Notes: a model not told the origin generated them from the sequence alone. A stretch of DNA of 7,327 bases from Leyella stercorea (GCF_019052365.1 NZ_JAHQUY010000101.1:1-7327); one strand, 5' to 3'. Shown: positions 1 through 6,037, counted from the first letter of the stretch. Made by a program: numbers and translations.

Positions 1-121
1 AATAAATATTTTAATACAAAGAAACATTTGATAGATATTTTTGTGTTTAAATTGGCATTTTGTTTAAAAATCTTCATTCGCAGCGTGAATTTGCAAAATA
101 AGCAACAAAGTGTGCGAGCAC

Positions 122-164
122 AAAAAAACCGAAGACTATGCTATTGGCAGCATTGTCTCCGGTT
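122..164 (-). terminator. Rho-independent terminator after the OmpH-like gene
   Basis: Read on the minus strand, AACCGGAGAC and GTCTTCGGTT form the outer stem, ATGCT and AGCAT extend it inward, and a run of seven T follows. It lies about 50 bases after the stop codon of the OmpH-like lipoprotein gene and would end the 64-residue protein/OmpH transcript. Confidence 0.85.
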
Positions 165-189
165 ATATGCGTTTTGTCTGTAAAGAAGC

Positions 190-230
190 CTTACTTCTTC
201 TTTGCAGAAATACTTACTTCTTCTTAGCAG
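190..230. repeat. 23-bp tandem duplication across the OmpH-like stop codon
   Basis: On the minus strand the bases coding the last residues and stop (CTGCTAAGAAGAAGTAAG) recur 23 bases further on as CTGCAAAGAAGAAGTAAG, with one mismatch. The second copy lies after the stop codon and is not translated. It looks like a local duplication of the end of the gene. Confidence 0.6.
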
Positions 231-840
231 CCTTCTCCTCCTTTGCAGGAGCCGCCGGCTTGTAAGCCTTGTTCAAGCCTGCAATCACCTCGTTGGTGAT
301 GTCGTAAGCCTTGTCGGCGTAGAGGATATTGTCGCCAGCCTTACTCAGAATCAAGCCATACTTCTTGTCCTTGTTGTATACAGCGAGGAAGTGCTGGATA
401 GAGTCGCGCAGAGCGTTGTTATACTTCTCTGTCTCTGCCTGGAACTCGCCGCTCAGACGCTGGTTGAGCACCTGAAGGTCGCTGTTCTGCTTCTGCAGCG
501 ACATCTGAATCTGCTCTGCCTGCTCGCGTGTGTAGGCGTTCTGCTGAACCTTCTGCTGGAAGTTGCCGTAAGCCTGCTCAAGAGCGTGCTGCTTCTGTGC
601 GAGTGTGTTCTGGATGTTCTGACCCTTCTTCTGGAGAATGAGCGAGTAGTCCTTGCAGAACTTGTACTGCGACATGATGCTGTCTACCTCTACATACGCA
701 ATCTTTGCGTCTGAAGGCACAGCCTGCTTGCTCTCTACCTTCTTCTCGTCAACCTGACACTTCGACTTGTCGCAAGAGGTCATTGCGAAAGCGGCTACAG
801 TTGCGAGTGCAAGTGCGCCGAAAATGTTTTTCTTGTTCAT
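214..840 (-). CDS. OmpH/Skp-family outer membrane lipoprotein
   Basis: A 208-residue protein of the OmpH/Skp family, periplasmic chaperone-like proteins that in other bacteria hold unfolded outer membrane proteins. Residues 1-22 form a lipoprotein signal peptide (basic MNKK, hydrophobic core, then MTSC) with the acylated Cys at 23, so the mature protein should be membrane-anchored; classical Skp is a soluble periplasmic protein. Residues about 46-60 (KIAYVEVDSIMSQY) match the first strand and helix of the OmpH fold. Residues about 65-150 are Gln-, Lys- and Glu-rich and look like a long coiled coil, followed by a conserved-looking segment around KYGLILSKAGDNILYADKAY. The tail is Ala/Lys-rich (ending AAKKK). 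It lies 112 bases downstream of the 64-residue membrane protein gene on the same strand, probably in one transcript. The family call is firm; which clients it binds is unknown. Confidence 0.88.
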   Translation of the reverse strand: MNKKNIFGALALATVAAFAMTSCDKSKCQVDEKKVESKQAVPSDAKIAYVEVDSIMSQYKFCKDYSLILQKKGQNIQNTLAQKQHALEQAYGNFQQKVQQNAYTREQAEQIQMSLQKQNSDLQVLNQRLSGEFQAETEKYNNALRDSIQHFLAVYNKDKKYGLILSKAGDNILYADKAYDITNEVIAGLNKAYKPAAPAKEEKAAKKK

Positions 841-952
841 CTTTATTTAGTTTTAATTTTATCGTTTTAAGTGCCTGCCTATATCTATATATATCTATAC
901 ATTATATATTATAGACAAATCAGTTAGTACCACTATATACAACTTAGGCATA

Positions 953-1147
953 TTAGTAGGCACCGTTGCGCTCACGGGCTTCGCGGTCCTGGTCCATCAC
1001 GCAGTGGATGCCCTGCTTGCGCAAGCCCGGATTGTCGTGTACGTGCTGTGAAGAGAACTTGCCGTTGCGTTTCAGCAGCACCTTTATCGACAACAAAGCG
1101 AAGGCTACTGCCACTACAGCGAGGCTTATAAGCATTAATTTAATCAT
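953..1147 (-). CDS. Small single-pass membrane protein, 64 residues, unknown function
   Basis: The start is taken as the ATG at 1147 (MIKLMLIS), because the upstream in-frame region up to 1228 runs through the intergenic hairpin repeats and does not look coding. Residues 3-26 are a hydrophobic helix (LMLISLAVVAVAFALLSIKV), followed by a basic KRNGK and a polar tail. That is the pattern of a membrane-anchored protein with a short soluble tail. The tail contains HVHDNPGLRKQGIHCVMDQDREAR. I recall similar small proteins with a VxxNxxLRKxGIxC pattern in other Bacteroidales, but I cannot name a domain or role. It has one cysteine (residue 49) and two nearby histidines, which could bind a metal or form a disulfide; that is conjecture. 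It probably shares a transcript with the OmpH-like lipoprotein downstream. Confidence 0.72.
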   Translation of the reverse strand: MIKLMLISLAVVAVAFALLSIKVLLKRNGKFSSQHVHDNPGLRKQGIHCVMDQDREARERNGAY

Positions 1148-1162
1148 ATTATATTTTTTTAT

Positions 1163-1193
1163 TTTGTGGTGTCTACCTTTTACATTATCTTTG
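1163..1193 (+). promoter_or_regulatory. Bacteroidetes-type promoter, likely for pepD
   Basis: TTTG at 1163-1166, a 19-bp spacer, then TATCTTTG at 1186-1193. This fits the Bacteroidetes sigma-70 consensus (TTTG, 19-21 bp, TAnnTTTG). Transcription would start near 1200 and give pepD a leader of about 175 bases. The downstream element lies within the first copy of the 26-bp hairpin repeat. Confidence 0.65.
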
Positions 1194-1277
1194 CAGAAGA
1201 TAGGCTGCACCTCGGCAATTTGAAGCAAGCTTCATTGCGCTCGATTTGCGCTATCTTTGCAGAAGATAGGCTGCACC
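1186..1277. repeat. Two 26-bp direct repeats, each containing a hairpin
   Basis: Identical 26-bp copies at 1186-1211 and 1252-1277, 66 bp apart. Each begins TATCTTTGCAGAAGATA (stem TATCTT/AAGATA, loop TGCAG) and ends GGCTGCACC. The first six bases plus TG match the TAnnTTTG promoter element. A bulged hairpin (GCAA-TT-TGAAGC / GCTTCA-TTGC) occupies 1215-1238 between them. They lie in the divergent intergenic region between the 64-residue protein gene and pepD. Confidence 0.85.
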
Positions 1278-1290
1278 GCCCATATCGGTA

Positions 1291-1321
1291 CAAAGGTACG
1301 GCAAATCGGCGGTATGGCAAA
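1291..1321 (-). promoter_or_regulatory. Bacteroidetes-type promoter, likely for the 64-aa protein/OmpH unit
   Basis: On the minus strand, TTTG (1321-1318), a 19-bp spacer, then TACCTTTG (1298-1291). Transcription should begin near 1283, giving a leader of about 135 bases before the ATG at 1147. That leader contains both hairpin repeats in the reverse sense. No nearer promoter-like site was seen for this gene. Confidence 0.65.
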
Positions 1322-1376
1322 ATAATTTACCGAAAATTCAGATTATTATAACATCAACATAAAAAAATTAAGGAAA

Positions 1377-2825
1377 ATGAGCAATTGCGAATTGAAACCT
1401 GCTCGCGTGTTCGAGCAGTTTGCTAAAATCAATGAGATTCCGCGCCCTTCAAAGCATGAGGAGCGCATGATTGAGTATCTTCAGGAGTTCGGCAAGAGCC
1501 ACGGCTTAGAGACCGAGACCGACGAGACGGGCAACGTAGTAATCCGCAAGCCGGCTACAAAGGGTCACGAGAACGCTCCGACACTCATCCTGCAGAGCCA
1601 CATGGACATGGTCTGCGACAAACTCGTAGACGTAGACTTCAACTTCCACACCGACGCTATTCAGACTTATGTAGACGGCGAATGGCTCAACGCTAAGGGC
1701 ACAACTCTCGGTGCTGACGACGGCATCGGATGCGCTATCGAACTGGCTATCCTCGACAGCGACGACATCGAGCACGGACCGCTGGAGTGTGTGTTTACAC
1801 GCGACGAGGAGACAAGTCTCACTGGTGCTATGGGCATGAAGGCAGGTTTCATGAAAGGCGATATGCTCATCAACCTCGACTCTGAGGACGAAGGACAGAT
1901 CTTCATCTCTTGCGCCGGCGGAAAGACTACTTCGGCTCGCTTCACATTCGAGCGTGAGGCTGCTCCCGAGGGTATGTTCTTCCTCACAGCTTCGGTAAAG
2001 GGCTTGAAGGGCGGACACTCTGGCGACGATATCAACAAGAAACGCGCCAACGCCATCAAGATTCTCGCTCGTTTCCTCTATAAGGAGCAGGAGAAGATGG
2101 ATCTTCGCCTCGCTAAGTTCAACTCGGGCAAGCTGCACAACGCCATTCCTCGCGACGGTAGCATCGTATTCGCTGTTCCGGCAAGCGAGAAGGAGACTGT
2201 ACGTGCCGACTGGAACGTGTTCACAGCTAACATCGAGGAGGAGTTCCACGTAACCGAGCCGGTTATGGAGTTCAACCTCGGTAGCACCGACGCTGAGAGC
2301 GTACTGCCGAAGGACGCAAGCCGCCGCTTCATCCTCTGCATGCAGGCTGTCGACAACGGCGTGTTCGCTATGTGCCAGGACGAGGCTCTGGCATACATGG
2401 TCGAGACTTCTAACAACGTGGCAAGCGTTCAGACCGCAGAGAACGAGATCAACGTAGTGGCTTCGCAGCGTTCTAACGTGATGAGCAACCTCGAGAACGA
2501 GACTAACACCGTGAAGGCAGCCTTCGAACTTGCTGGCGCTGAGGTGAAGATGAGCGACGGCTATCCGGCTTGGAAGATGAACCCGGACAGCAAGCTCACG
2601 AAGGTGGCTGTCGAGTCGTACAAGAAGCTCTTCGGCAAGGATCCTATCGTTAAGGGCATCCACGCTGGCTTGGAGTGCGGTCTGTTCTCGGAGCGCTACC
2701 CGAACCTCGACATGGTTTCGTTCGGTCCTACGCTGCGCGACGTGCATACTCCTGACGAGCGTCTTCACATCCCGACTGTTCAGATGGTTTGGGATCATCT
2801 GCTCGACATCATGAAGCATCTCTAA
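1377..2825 (+). CDS. pepD: Aminoacyl-histidine dipeptidase (PepD, peptidase family M20C)
   Basis: A cytosolic metallo-dipeptidase that hydrolyses Xaa-His dipeptides such as carnosine and other short peptides. At 482 residues it is the usual length for the family. The two-zinc active site of clan MH can be read off: SHMDMV (His75, catalytic Asp77), GADDGIG (bridging Asp114), DEET (catalytic Glu144, ligand Glu145), NLDSED (Asp168) and DVHTPDE (His457). These are offset by four or five residues from the ligand positions I recall for Vibrio PepD. Residues about 205-400 form the inserted lid/dimerisation domain, beginning near GLKGGHSGDDI. A Shine-Dalgarno-like AAGGA lies just before the ATG. It is a single gene, with its own probable promoter at 1163-1193 and a terminator at 2874-2910. 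No signal peptide is seen. Confidence 0.96.
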   Translation: MSNCELKPARVFEQFAKINEIPRPSKHEERMIEYLQEFGKSHGLETETDETGNVVIRKPATKGHENAPTLILQSHMDMVCDKLVDVDFNFHTDAIQTYVDGEWLNAKGTTLGADDGIGCAIELAILDSDDIEHGPLECVFTRDEETSLTGAMGMKAGFMKGDMLINLDSEDEGQIFISCAGGKTTSARFTFEREAAPEGMFFLTASVKGLKGGHSGDDINKKRANAIKILARFLYKEQEKMDLRLAKFNSGKLHNAIPRDGSIVFAVPASEKETVRADWNVFTANIEEEFHVTEPVMEFNLGSTDAESVLPKDASRRFILCMQAVDNGVFAMCQDEALAYMVETSNNVASVQTAENEINVVASQRSNVMSNLENETNTVKAAFELAGAEVKMSDGYPAWKMNPDSKLTKVAVESYKKLFGKDPIVKGIHAGLECGLFSERYPNLDMVSFGPTLRDVHTPDERLHIPTVQMVWDHLLDIMKHL

Positions 2826-2832
2826 TATAGAA

Positions 2833-2856
2833 GGGTATGGCATCCATGTCATACCC
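2833..2856. repeat. GGGTATGGC-type hairpin after pepD
   Basis: GGGTATGGC (2833-2841), loop ATCCAT, then GTCATACCC (2848-2856): nine paired positions including one G-T. It is eight bases after the pepD stop codon and closely resembles the hairpin at 6184-6203 downstream of the sulfoxide reductase gene. No T run follows, so it is not itself a standard terminator. Confidence 0.75.
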
Positions 2857-2873
2857 ACGCAGACTAAAAAACA

Positions 2874-2910
2874 AAGAGGGTATGGCTATTCCGCCATACC
2901 CTCTTGCTTT
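2874..2910. terminator. Bidirectional terminator between pepD and the COG0523 GTPase gene
   Basis: A perfect 13-bp stem (AAGAGGGTATGGC at 2874-2886, GCCATACCCTCTT at 2893-2905) with loop TATTCC. On the plus strand it is followed by TGCTTTAT. On the minus strand it is followed by TGTTTTTT, the better T run. It sits between convergent genes and should stop transcription from both sides, most strongly from the minus-strand cluster. Confidence 0.85.
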
Positions 2911-2933
2911 ATGTTATAATTCCGTAAGTCCTT

Positions 2934-4202
2934 TTACAGTTCTACATCCGTAAGACACATGTCGAGCTGTTCTTTTATTGTCTTTTTGTCGAGTTTCTGA
3001 CCGATGAACACGAGCTTCTGCATACGGTCGCCATACTTCTCGTCCCAGTCTCTGCGCAGTCCTTCTTCACGGTCGAGCATCTGCTGCAGTTCGTCCTTCG
3101 GCATTGTGGCGTACCACTGTCCGGCGTTTTTCAGCTCCATCTGCTTGCCTGCCTGCTCAAAGAGATAGCACATGTCGGGCTCTTCCTTGAACCAGCACAA
3201 TCCCTTGCAGCGAATCACGTTCTTCGGGAACAGACGCGCCACGAAGTTGTCGAAGAAGTTCATGTCGAACGGCTTTCTGCGATAATATACGAACGTGCCA
3301 ATGCCGTACTCCTCCACTTCGCCGCCTTCATGGTCATGGTGATGGTGATGTCCGCAACCGCCATGGCAGTCGTGGTCGTGATGATGATGTTCATGCTCTT
3401 CATCTTCATGGTCGTGATGATGATGGTGCTCATGCTCCTCCTCATCATCATCGTCATCATCCTCCTCATCGCCGTGATGATTCTCAATCTCGTTGATCCA
3501 TGCAGCCGATGTAGCCACCTCGTTGAAGTTGAAACGACCGGTGTTGAGCAGACGCTCCAAGTCTACGTCGCCATAGTTGCATGGTATGATTTCTGCTTTA
3601 GGCTGAATGGCGCGGATTATCTCGGTGAGTTTGCGCAGATCGTCAGCGCTCACCTCTGCAGCCTTGTTCAGAAGTATCGTGTTGCAGAACTCTATCTGCT
3701 GTATTACGAGGTTTTCGAGGTCTTCGTCTTCAAGTCCGTCGCGTGTTAGAGCGTTGCCGTTGTTGAACTCGTCTCTCATGCGCAGCGCGTCCACCACGGT
3801 CACGATGCTGTCAAGACGCGGTATGCCGTTGGTGATATACTGCGGACCGAGTGTCACCATCGAACTGATAGTCTGCGCAATCGGTGCCGGTTCGCAGATG
3901 CCGCTCGCCTCGATGACGATATAGTCGAAGCGCTTCATATTCACGATGTCGCGCAACTGGTCGATAAGGTCCATCTTCAGCGTGCAGCAGATGCAGCCGT
4001 TCTGCAGAGCTACCAGACTGTCGTCCTGCTTGTTCACCACTCCACCCTGCTGGATGAGGTCGGCGTCGATGTTCACCTCGCCGATATCGTTCACGATAAC
4101 GGCGAACTTAATGCCTTTCTCATTAGAAAGGATTCGATTTAACAATGTTGTCTTGCCGCTGCCCAAATAACCTGTGAGCAGCAATACCGGAATCTGTGTC
4201 AT
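2934..4202 (-). CDS. COG0523/CobW-family metal-binding GTPase with His/Asp-rich loop
   Basis: A 422-residue cytosolic G3E-family P-loop GTPase. COG0523 members act as metal chaperones or insertases, for example ZNG1 for zinc and CobW for cobalt. Visible motifs are Walker A GYLGSGKT (residues 11-18), the metal-binding GCICC (CxCC, 70-73), a Walker B-like segment DYIVIEASG (93-101), and LLNK (177-180) as the guanine-recognition motif. Residues about 242-291 are an acidic, histidine-rich stretch with 22 His plus Cys279 and Cys283, typical of metal storage or sensing loops in this family. The CobW C-terminal domain follows from about 302 (GTFVYYRRKPFD). It starts 12 bases after the stop of the unknown gene at 4215, so the two are almost certainly co-transcribed. 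No zinc-regulator site was recognised, so the metal is undetermined; zinc is the default guess. Confidence 0.93.
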   Translation of the reverse strand: MTQIPVLLLTGYLGSGKTTLLNRILSNEKGIKFAVIVNDIGEVNIDADLIQQGGVVNKQDDSLVALQNGCICCTLKMDLIDQLRDIVNMKRFDYIVIEASGICEPAPIAQTISSMVTLGPQYITNGIPRLDSIVTVVDALRMRDEFNNGNALTRDGLEDEDLENLVIQQIEFCNTILLNKAAEVSADDLRKLTEIIRAIQPKAEIIPCNYGDVDLERLLNTGRFNFNEVATSAAWINEIENHHGDEEDDDDDDEEEHEHHHHHDHEDEEHEHHHHDHDCHGGCGHHHHHDHEGGEVEEYGIGTFVYYRRKPFDMNFFDNFVARLFPKNVIRCKGLCWFKEEPDMCYLFEQAGKQMELKNAGQWYATMPKDELQQMLDREEGLRRDWDEKYGDRMQKLVFIGQKLDKKTIKEQLDMCLTDVEL

Positions 4203-4214
4203 AGTATTTTGTTA

Positions 4215-5075
4215 TTATTCCTTCATTAATTCTGAATATGTGCGGTCCATCTCGTCGGTCATAACCGTGAAGTTATGCTGCGTTTGGCAGACCTTCAAGA
4301 ACAGCGAAGCAAGGTCTGCTGCCTCTGCGTCAGCAAAGTCGACAGCTTCGTCGAGCAGCAAGATGTTCATCGCATCAAGCATCAGACGGAAGAGCGTAGC
4401 CCCACGTAGGGGGTGCACTTGTCTCAAGTGCACCGACCGATCAGAACGCGCATCCTCCCCAAGGGGGTGCACTTGTCTCAAGTGCACCGACCGATCAGAA
4501 CGTGCATCCTCCCCAAGGGGGTGCACTTGTCCCAAGTGCACCGACCGATCAGAACGCGCATCCTCCCCCGTCTGGCGCAGACCGCGAACGTATGCGAACA
4601 TCACGACACGCACAGTCAGCTCGATGGCGCGGTCGGAGTCTACCGACGCTTCCGTCTCTGCCTCCGCCTTACGCACATAGCCCTCAAGATGGTCGGCGTT
4701 GGAGAGGTATCTGCCTGCAAGCAGCATCGAGAAGTTGCGCTTGTATTCCTCCACCATAGCGTTGTAGTACGCCTCGTTGCCACACGCCGTGCGCACAAGT
4801 GCCATCATGTCGTCGCCACGCTGTTGCGCTTCGCGAGCCAGTGCCGCAATGTCTTCATACTTGTAGTTCATGGCTGCCAACGGGAAGAACATGGTGTCGA
4901 AGAAAGCGGGCGCAATGTGCTCGTAGTGCTCCAGCATCAGCTTCTTCACCGACTGCGGTGTCGTCTTCTCCTTCGGGTCTTCCACCTGACTCTCTATAAC
5001 GCCATGCGAGAAGGCGTCAAAGAACGAACGCACCAAAGCCGCCTGAACCTTATACTTGTCTATTTTCTCTGTCAT
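4215..5075 (-). CDS. Unknown protein carrying a 54-residue in-frame repeat insertion
   Basis: I do not recognise this 286-residue protein. The ATG at 5075 is preferred to the TTG one codon upstream. It has no signal peptide or membrane segment and looks all-helical and soluble. Residues about 170-223 are three tandem 18-residue repeats, GEDARSDRSVHLRQVHPL; the copy nearest the N terminus has Gly for the second Arg. They are encoded by the 54-bp DNA repeats at 4409-4570. Without them the protein would be about 232 residues, with a helical N-terminal part (MTEKIDKYKVQAALVRSF onward) joined to a helical C-terminal part (RGATLFRLMLDAMNILL onward). The insert is rich in His, Arg and Asp, unlike its surroundings, and probably forms a loop. 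It lies 12 bases upstream of the GTPase gene and 76 bases after the flavin-reductase-like gene, so it is probably in the same operon. A role linked to the GTPase is only inferred from position. Confidence 0.8.
   Translation of the reverse strand: MTEKIDKYKVQAALVRSFFDAFSHGVIESQVEDPKEKTTPQSVKKLMLEHYEHIAPAFFDTMFFPLAAMNYKYEDIAALAREAQQRGDDMMALVRTACGNEAYYNAMVEEYKRNFSMLLAGRYLSNADHLEGYVRKAEAETEASVDSDRAIELTVRVVMFAYVRGLRQTGEDARSDRSVHLGQVHPLGEDARSDRSVHLRQVHPLGEDARSDRSVHLRQVHPLRGATLFRLMLDAMNILLLDEAVDFADAEAADLASLFLKVCQTQHNFTVMTDEMDRTYSELMKE
4409..4570. repeat. Three 54-bp tandem palindromic repeats within a coding gene
   Basis: Units at 4409-4462, 4463-4516 and 4517-4570, nearly identical. Each starts with GGGGGTGCA and contains a hairpin, GGTGCACTTG-TCT-CAAGTGCACC (10-bp arms; first at 4412-4434). 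It then runs through GACCGATCAGAACGCGCATCC. The third unit has loop TCC, the second has CGTGC for CGCGC, and the last two bases of the third unit differ. The period is a multiple of three, so the host reading frame is kept. The same hairpin occurs in non-coding DNA at 6950-6972. Confidence 0.95.
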
Positions 5076-5151
5076 CAAAGTTCTGTTTGAATGTTTATTG
5101 ACCTGTACTATATAATATTATGTATATAGAATGGTTTTGCTTATTAGCGCA

Positions 5152-5658
5152 TTACTTCTTATAAGCATCGAGAATCTCCACTACATACACGTCGTGCAAG
5201 CCGCCCTTCTCGCCGTACCACTGCTCTATCGACTTGTCGAGCATCTCCTCCGGACGAATCTGCGTCTTGTACAGCTTGCGGCAGGTGAGTGTGAGGCGTG
5301 CTTCATCGAATGTTACGCAGCCGTTCTCGGTAGCAACCGGTGTGAGATGAGCCTCCTTCGCCTTATCGAAGTCTCTGCCCGACTTAGCGCCACAGAAGGC
5401 ATACGCCTTGCGTGCCTCTTCCGAGTTGCCGAGGAAAACAAGGTTCATTGTGTCGTTAGCCTCTATGAGCTCGTGTGTATAACGCTCCGGACGGATGTAC
5501 ACAATAGCCACCGGACGGTTCCACAACCAGCCGAGGCATCCCCAAGAAGCTGTCATCATGTTGAACTTCTCCACGTTGCCTGCAGCAACAAGCATCCACT
5601 CCTTACCAATAGTAGTGAACACATTATCGTTGAGTGTCGTAACGTCTATCTTTTCCAT
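5152..5658 (-). CDS. Flavin reductase-like FMN-binding split-barrel protein
   Basis: A 168-residue cytosolic protein of the flavin reductase-like/flavoredoxin family (COG1853 type), which binds FMN and passes electrons from NAD(P)H or another donor to flavin or other acceptors. The conserved FMN-binding region is FNMMTASWGCLGWLWNRP (residues about 32-49), followed by VAIVYIRPERYT and the loop FCGAKSGRDFDK, which corresponds to the family's G-x-x-S-G-x-D segment. The C-terminal LHDVYVVEILDAYKK completes the barrel. Length is normal for the group. It is the first gene of a minus-strand cluster with the unknown protein and the COG0523 GTPase. I found no convincing TAnnTTTG promoter in 5659-5760. 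The exact substrate cannot be told from the sequence. Confidence 0.88.
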   Translation of the reverse strand: MEKIDVTTLNDNVFTTIGKEWMLVAAGNVEKFNMMTASWGCLGWLWNRPVAIVYIRPERYTHELIEANDTMNLVFLGNSEEARKAYAFCGAKSGRDFDKAKEAHLTPVATENGCVTFDEARLTLTCRKLYKTQIRPEEMLDKSIEQWYGEKGGLHDVYVVEILDAYKK

Positions 5659-5765
5659 AGTCTTCTAAATTTTAATCATGGCGACTGAGGTAAAGCTCCG
5701 CCGCTCTAAGTTTATACAACCCTGCAGCATTCAAGGCGCAGCATGCACCTCAAACATGCAAATAC

Positions 5766-5800
5766 AAAAAAACGAGACAAAACTTAAAGTCTTGTCTCGT
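5766..5800 (-). terminator. Rho-independent terminator of the SRP RNA-tRNA unit
   Basis: On the minus strand ACGAGACAAGAC (5800-5789) pairs with GTTTTGTCTCGT (5783-5772): twelve pairs, one of them G-T, with a five-base loop and then seven T. It lies 11 bases beyond the tRNA and would end the SRP RNA/tRNA-Thr transcript. Confidence 0.92.
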
Positions 5801-5810
5801 CATCATTTTG

Positions 5811-5884
5811 AGCCTCTTGTCGGATTCGAACCAACGACCCCGAGATTACAAATCACGTGCTCTGGCCAACTGAGCTAAAGAGGC
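5811..5884 (-). tRNA. tRNA-Thr (anticodon UGU)
   Basis: The minus strand folds as a full cloverleaf of 74 bases. The acceptor stem is GCCTCTT/AAGAGGC with discriminator T and no encoded CCA, the D stem is GCTC/GAGC, the anticodon loop is TTTGTAA with anticodon TGT (reads ACA, threonine), and the T arm is GTTGG-TTCGAAT-CCGAC. The anticodon stem CGTGA/TCTCG has one T-T mismatch at its middle pair (29-41). It follows the SRP RNA directly and appears to be processed from the same precursor. Confidence 0.95.
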
Positions 5885-5885
5885 G

Positions 5886-5986
5886 GGTGGGCAAGCTACT
5901 TACATCGCGCCGCTACAACCAACTACCTTTGCTACGTTCCCGTCCTGGAGGGTTCGAAGGGAGCTGGCCGTGCAAGACTTACCCGT
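5886..5986 (-). ncRNA. ffs: Signal recognition particle RNA (4.5S-like, small bacterial type)
   Basis: The RNA scaffold of the signal recognition particle, which binds Ffh and targets nascent membrane proteins. On the minus strand the apical domain reads CCAGG-AC-G-GGAA-C-GT-AGCA. This is the universal SRP domain IV pattern: CAGG (5947-5944) opposite AGCA (5933-5930) around a GGAA tetraloop (5940-5937). The ends close as GGGTAAGT (5984-5977) with GCTTGCCC (5896-5889). Length is about 100 bases; the mature ends are approximate, and the primary 5' end may be near 5999. It is followed immediately by tRNA-Thr. Confidence 0.9.
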
Positions 5987-6005
5987 ATTGCTCTGTAAGC
6001 GGTTG

Positions 6006-6037
6006 CAAAGGTACGCATTTGTTATGAAACCACCAAA
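6006..6037 (-). promoter_or_regulatory. ffs: Bacteroidetes-type promoter for SRP RNA and tRNA-Thr
   Basis: On the minus strand, TTTG (6037-6034), a 20-bp spacer, then TACCTTTG (6013-6006), a near-perfect match to the Bacteroidetes consensus. The predicted start near 5999 is about 15 bases before the first paired base of the SRP RNA. Confidence 0.85.

Noticed and set aside
1..121. AT-rich left edge examined for genes or promoters
   Set aside because: No open frame of note and no well-spaced TTTG/TAnnTTTG pair was found. It is probably the upstream region of a gene outside the window.
1506..2858. A 450-codon open frame on the minus strand opposite pepD
   Set aside because: pepD on the plus strand has all its catalytic motifs and normal length. 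The antisense frame has no recognisable motif and arises from the codon bias of pepD.
3330..3749. Plus-strand frame opposite the His/Asp-rich loop, rich in Met and Val
   Set aside because: It is the complement of the low-complexity CAT/GAT codons of the GTPase loop and contains no independent signal.
4409..4570. Regular repeats considered as a CRISPR array
   Set aside because: The 54-bp units are directly tandem with almost identical sequence throughout, so there are no variable spacers, and no cas genes are present.
5924..5931. TACCTTTG on the plus strand resembling a promoter
   Set aside because: It lies inside the SRP RNA gene, in the strand opposite the conserved AGCAAAGG segment, and has no TTTG at the right distance upstream.
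5886..5986. SRP-like hairpin initially read on the plus strand
   Set aside because: The plus strand also folds, but only the minus strand carries CAGG, GGAA and AGCA in the conserved spacing, and the promoter and tRNA agree with the minus strand.
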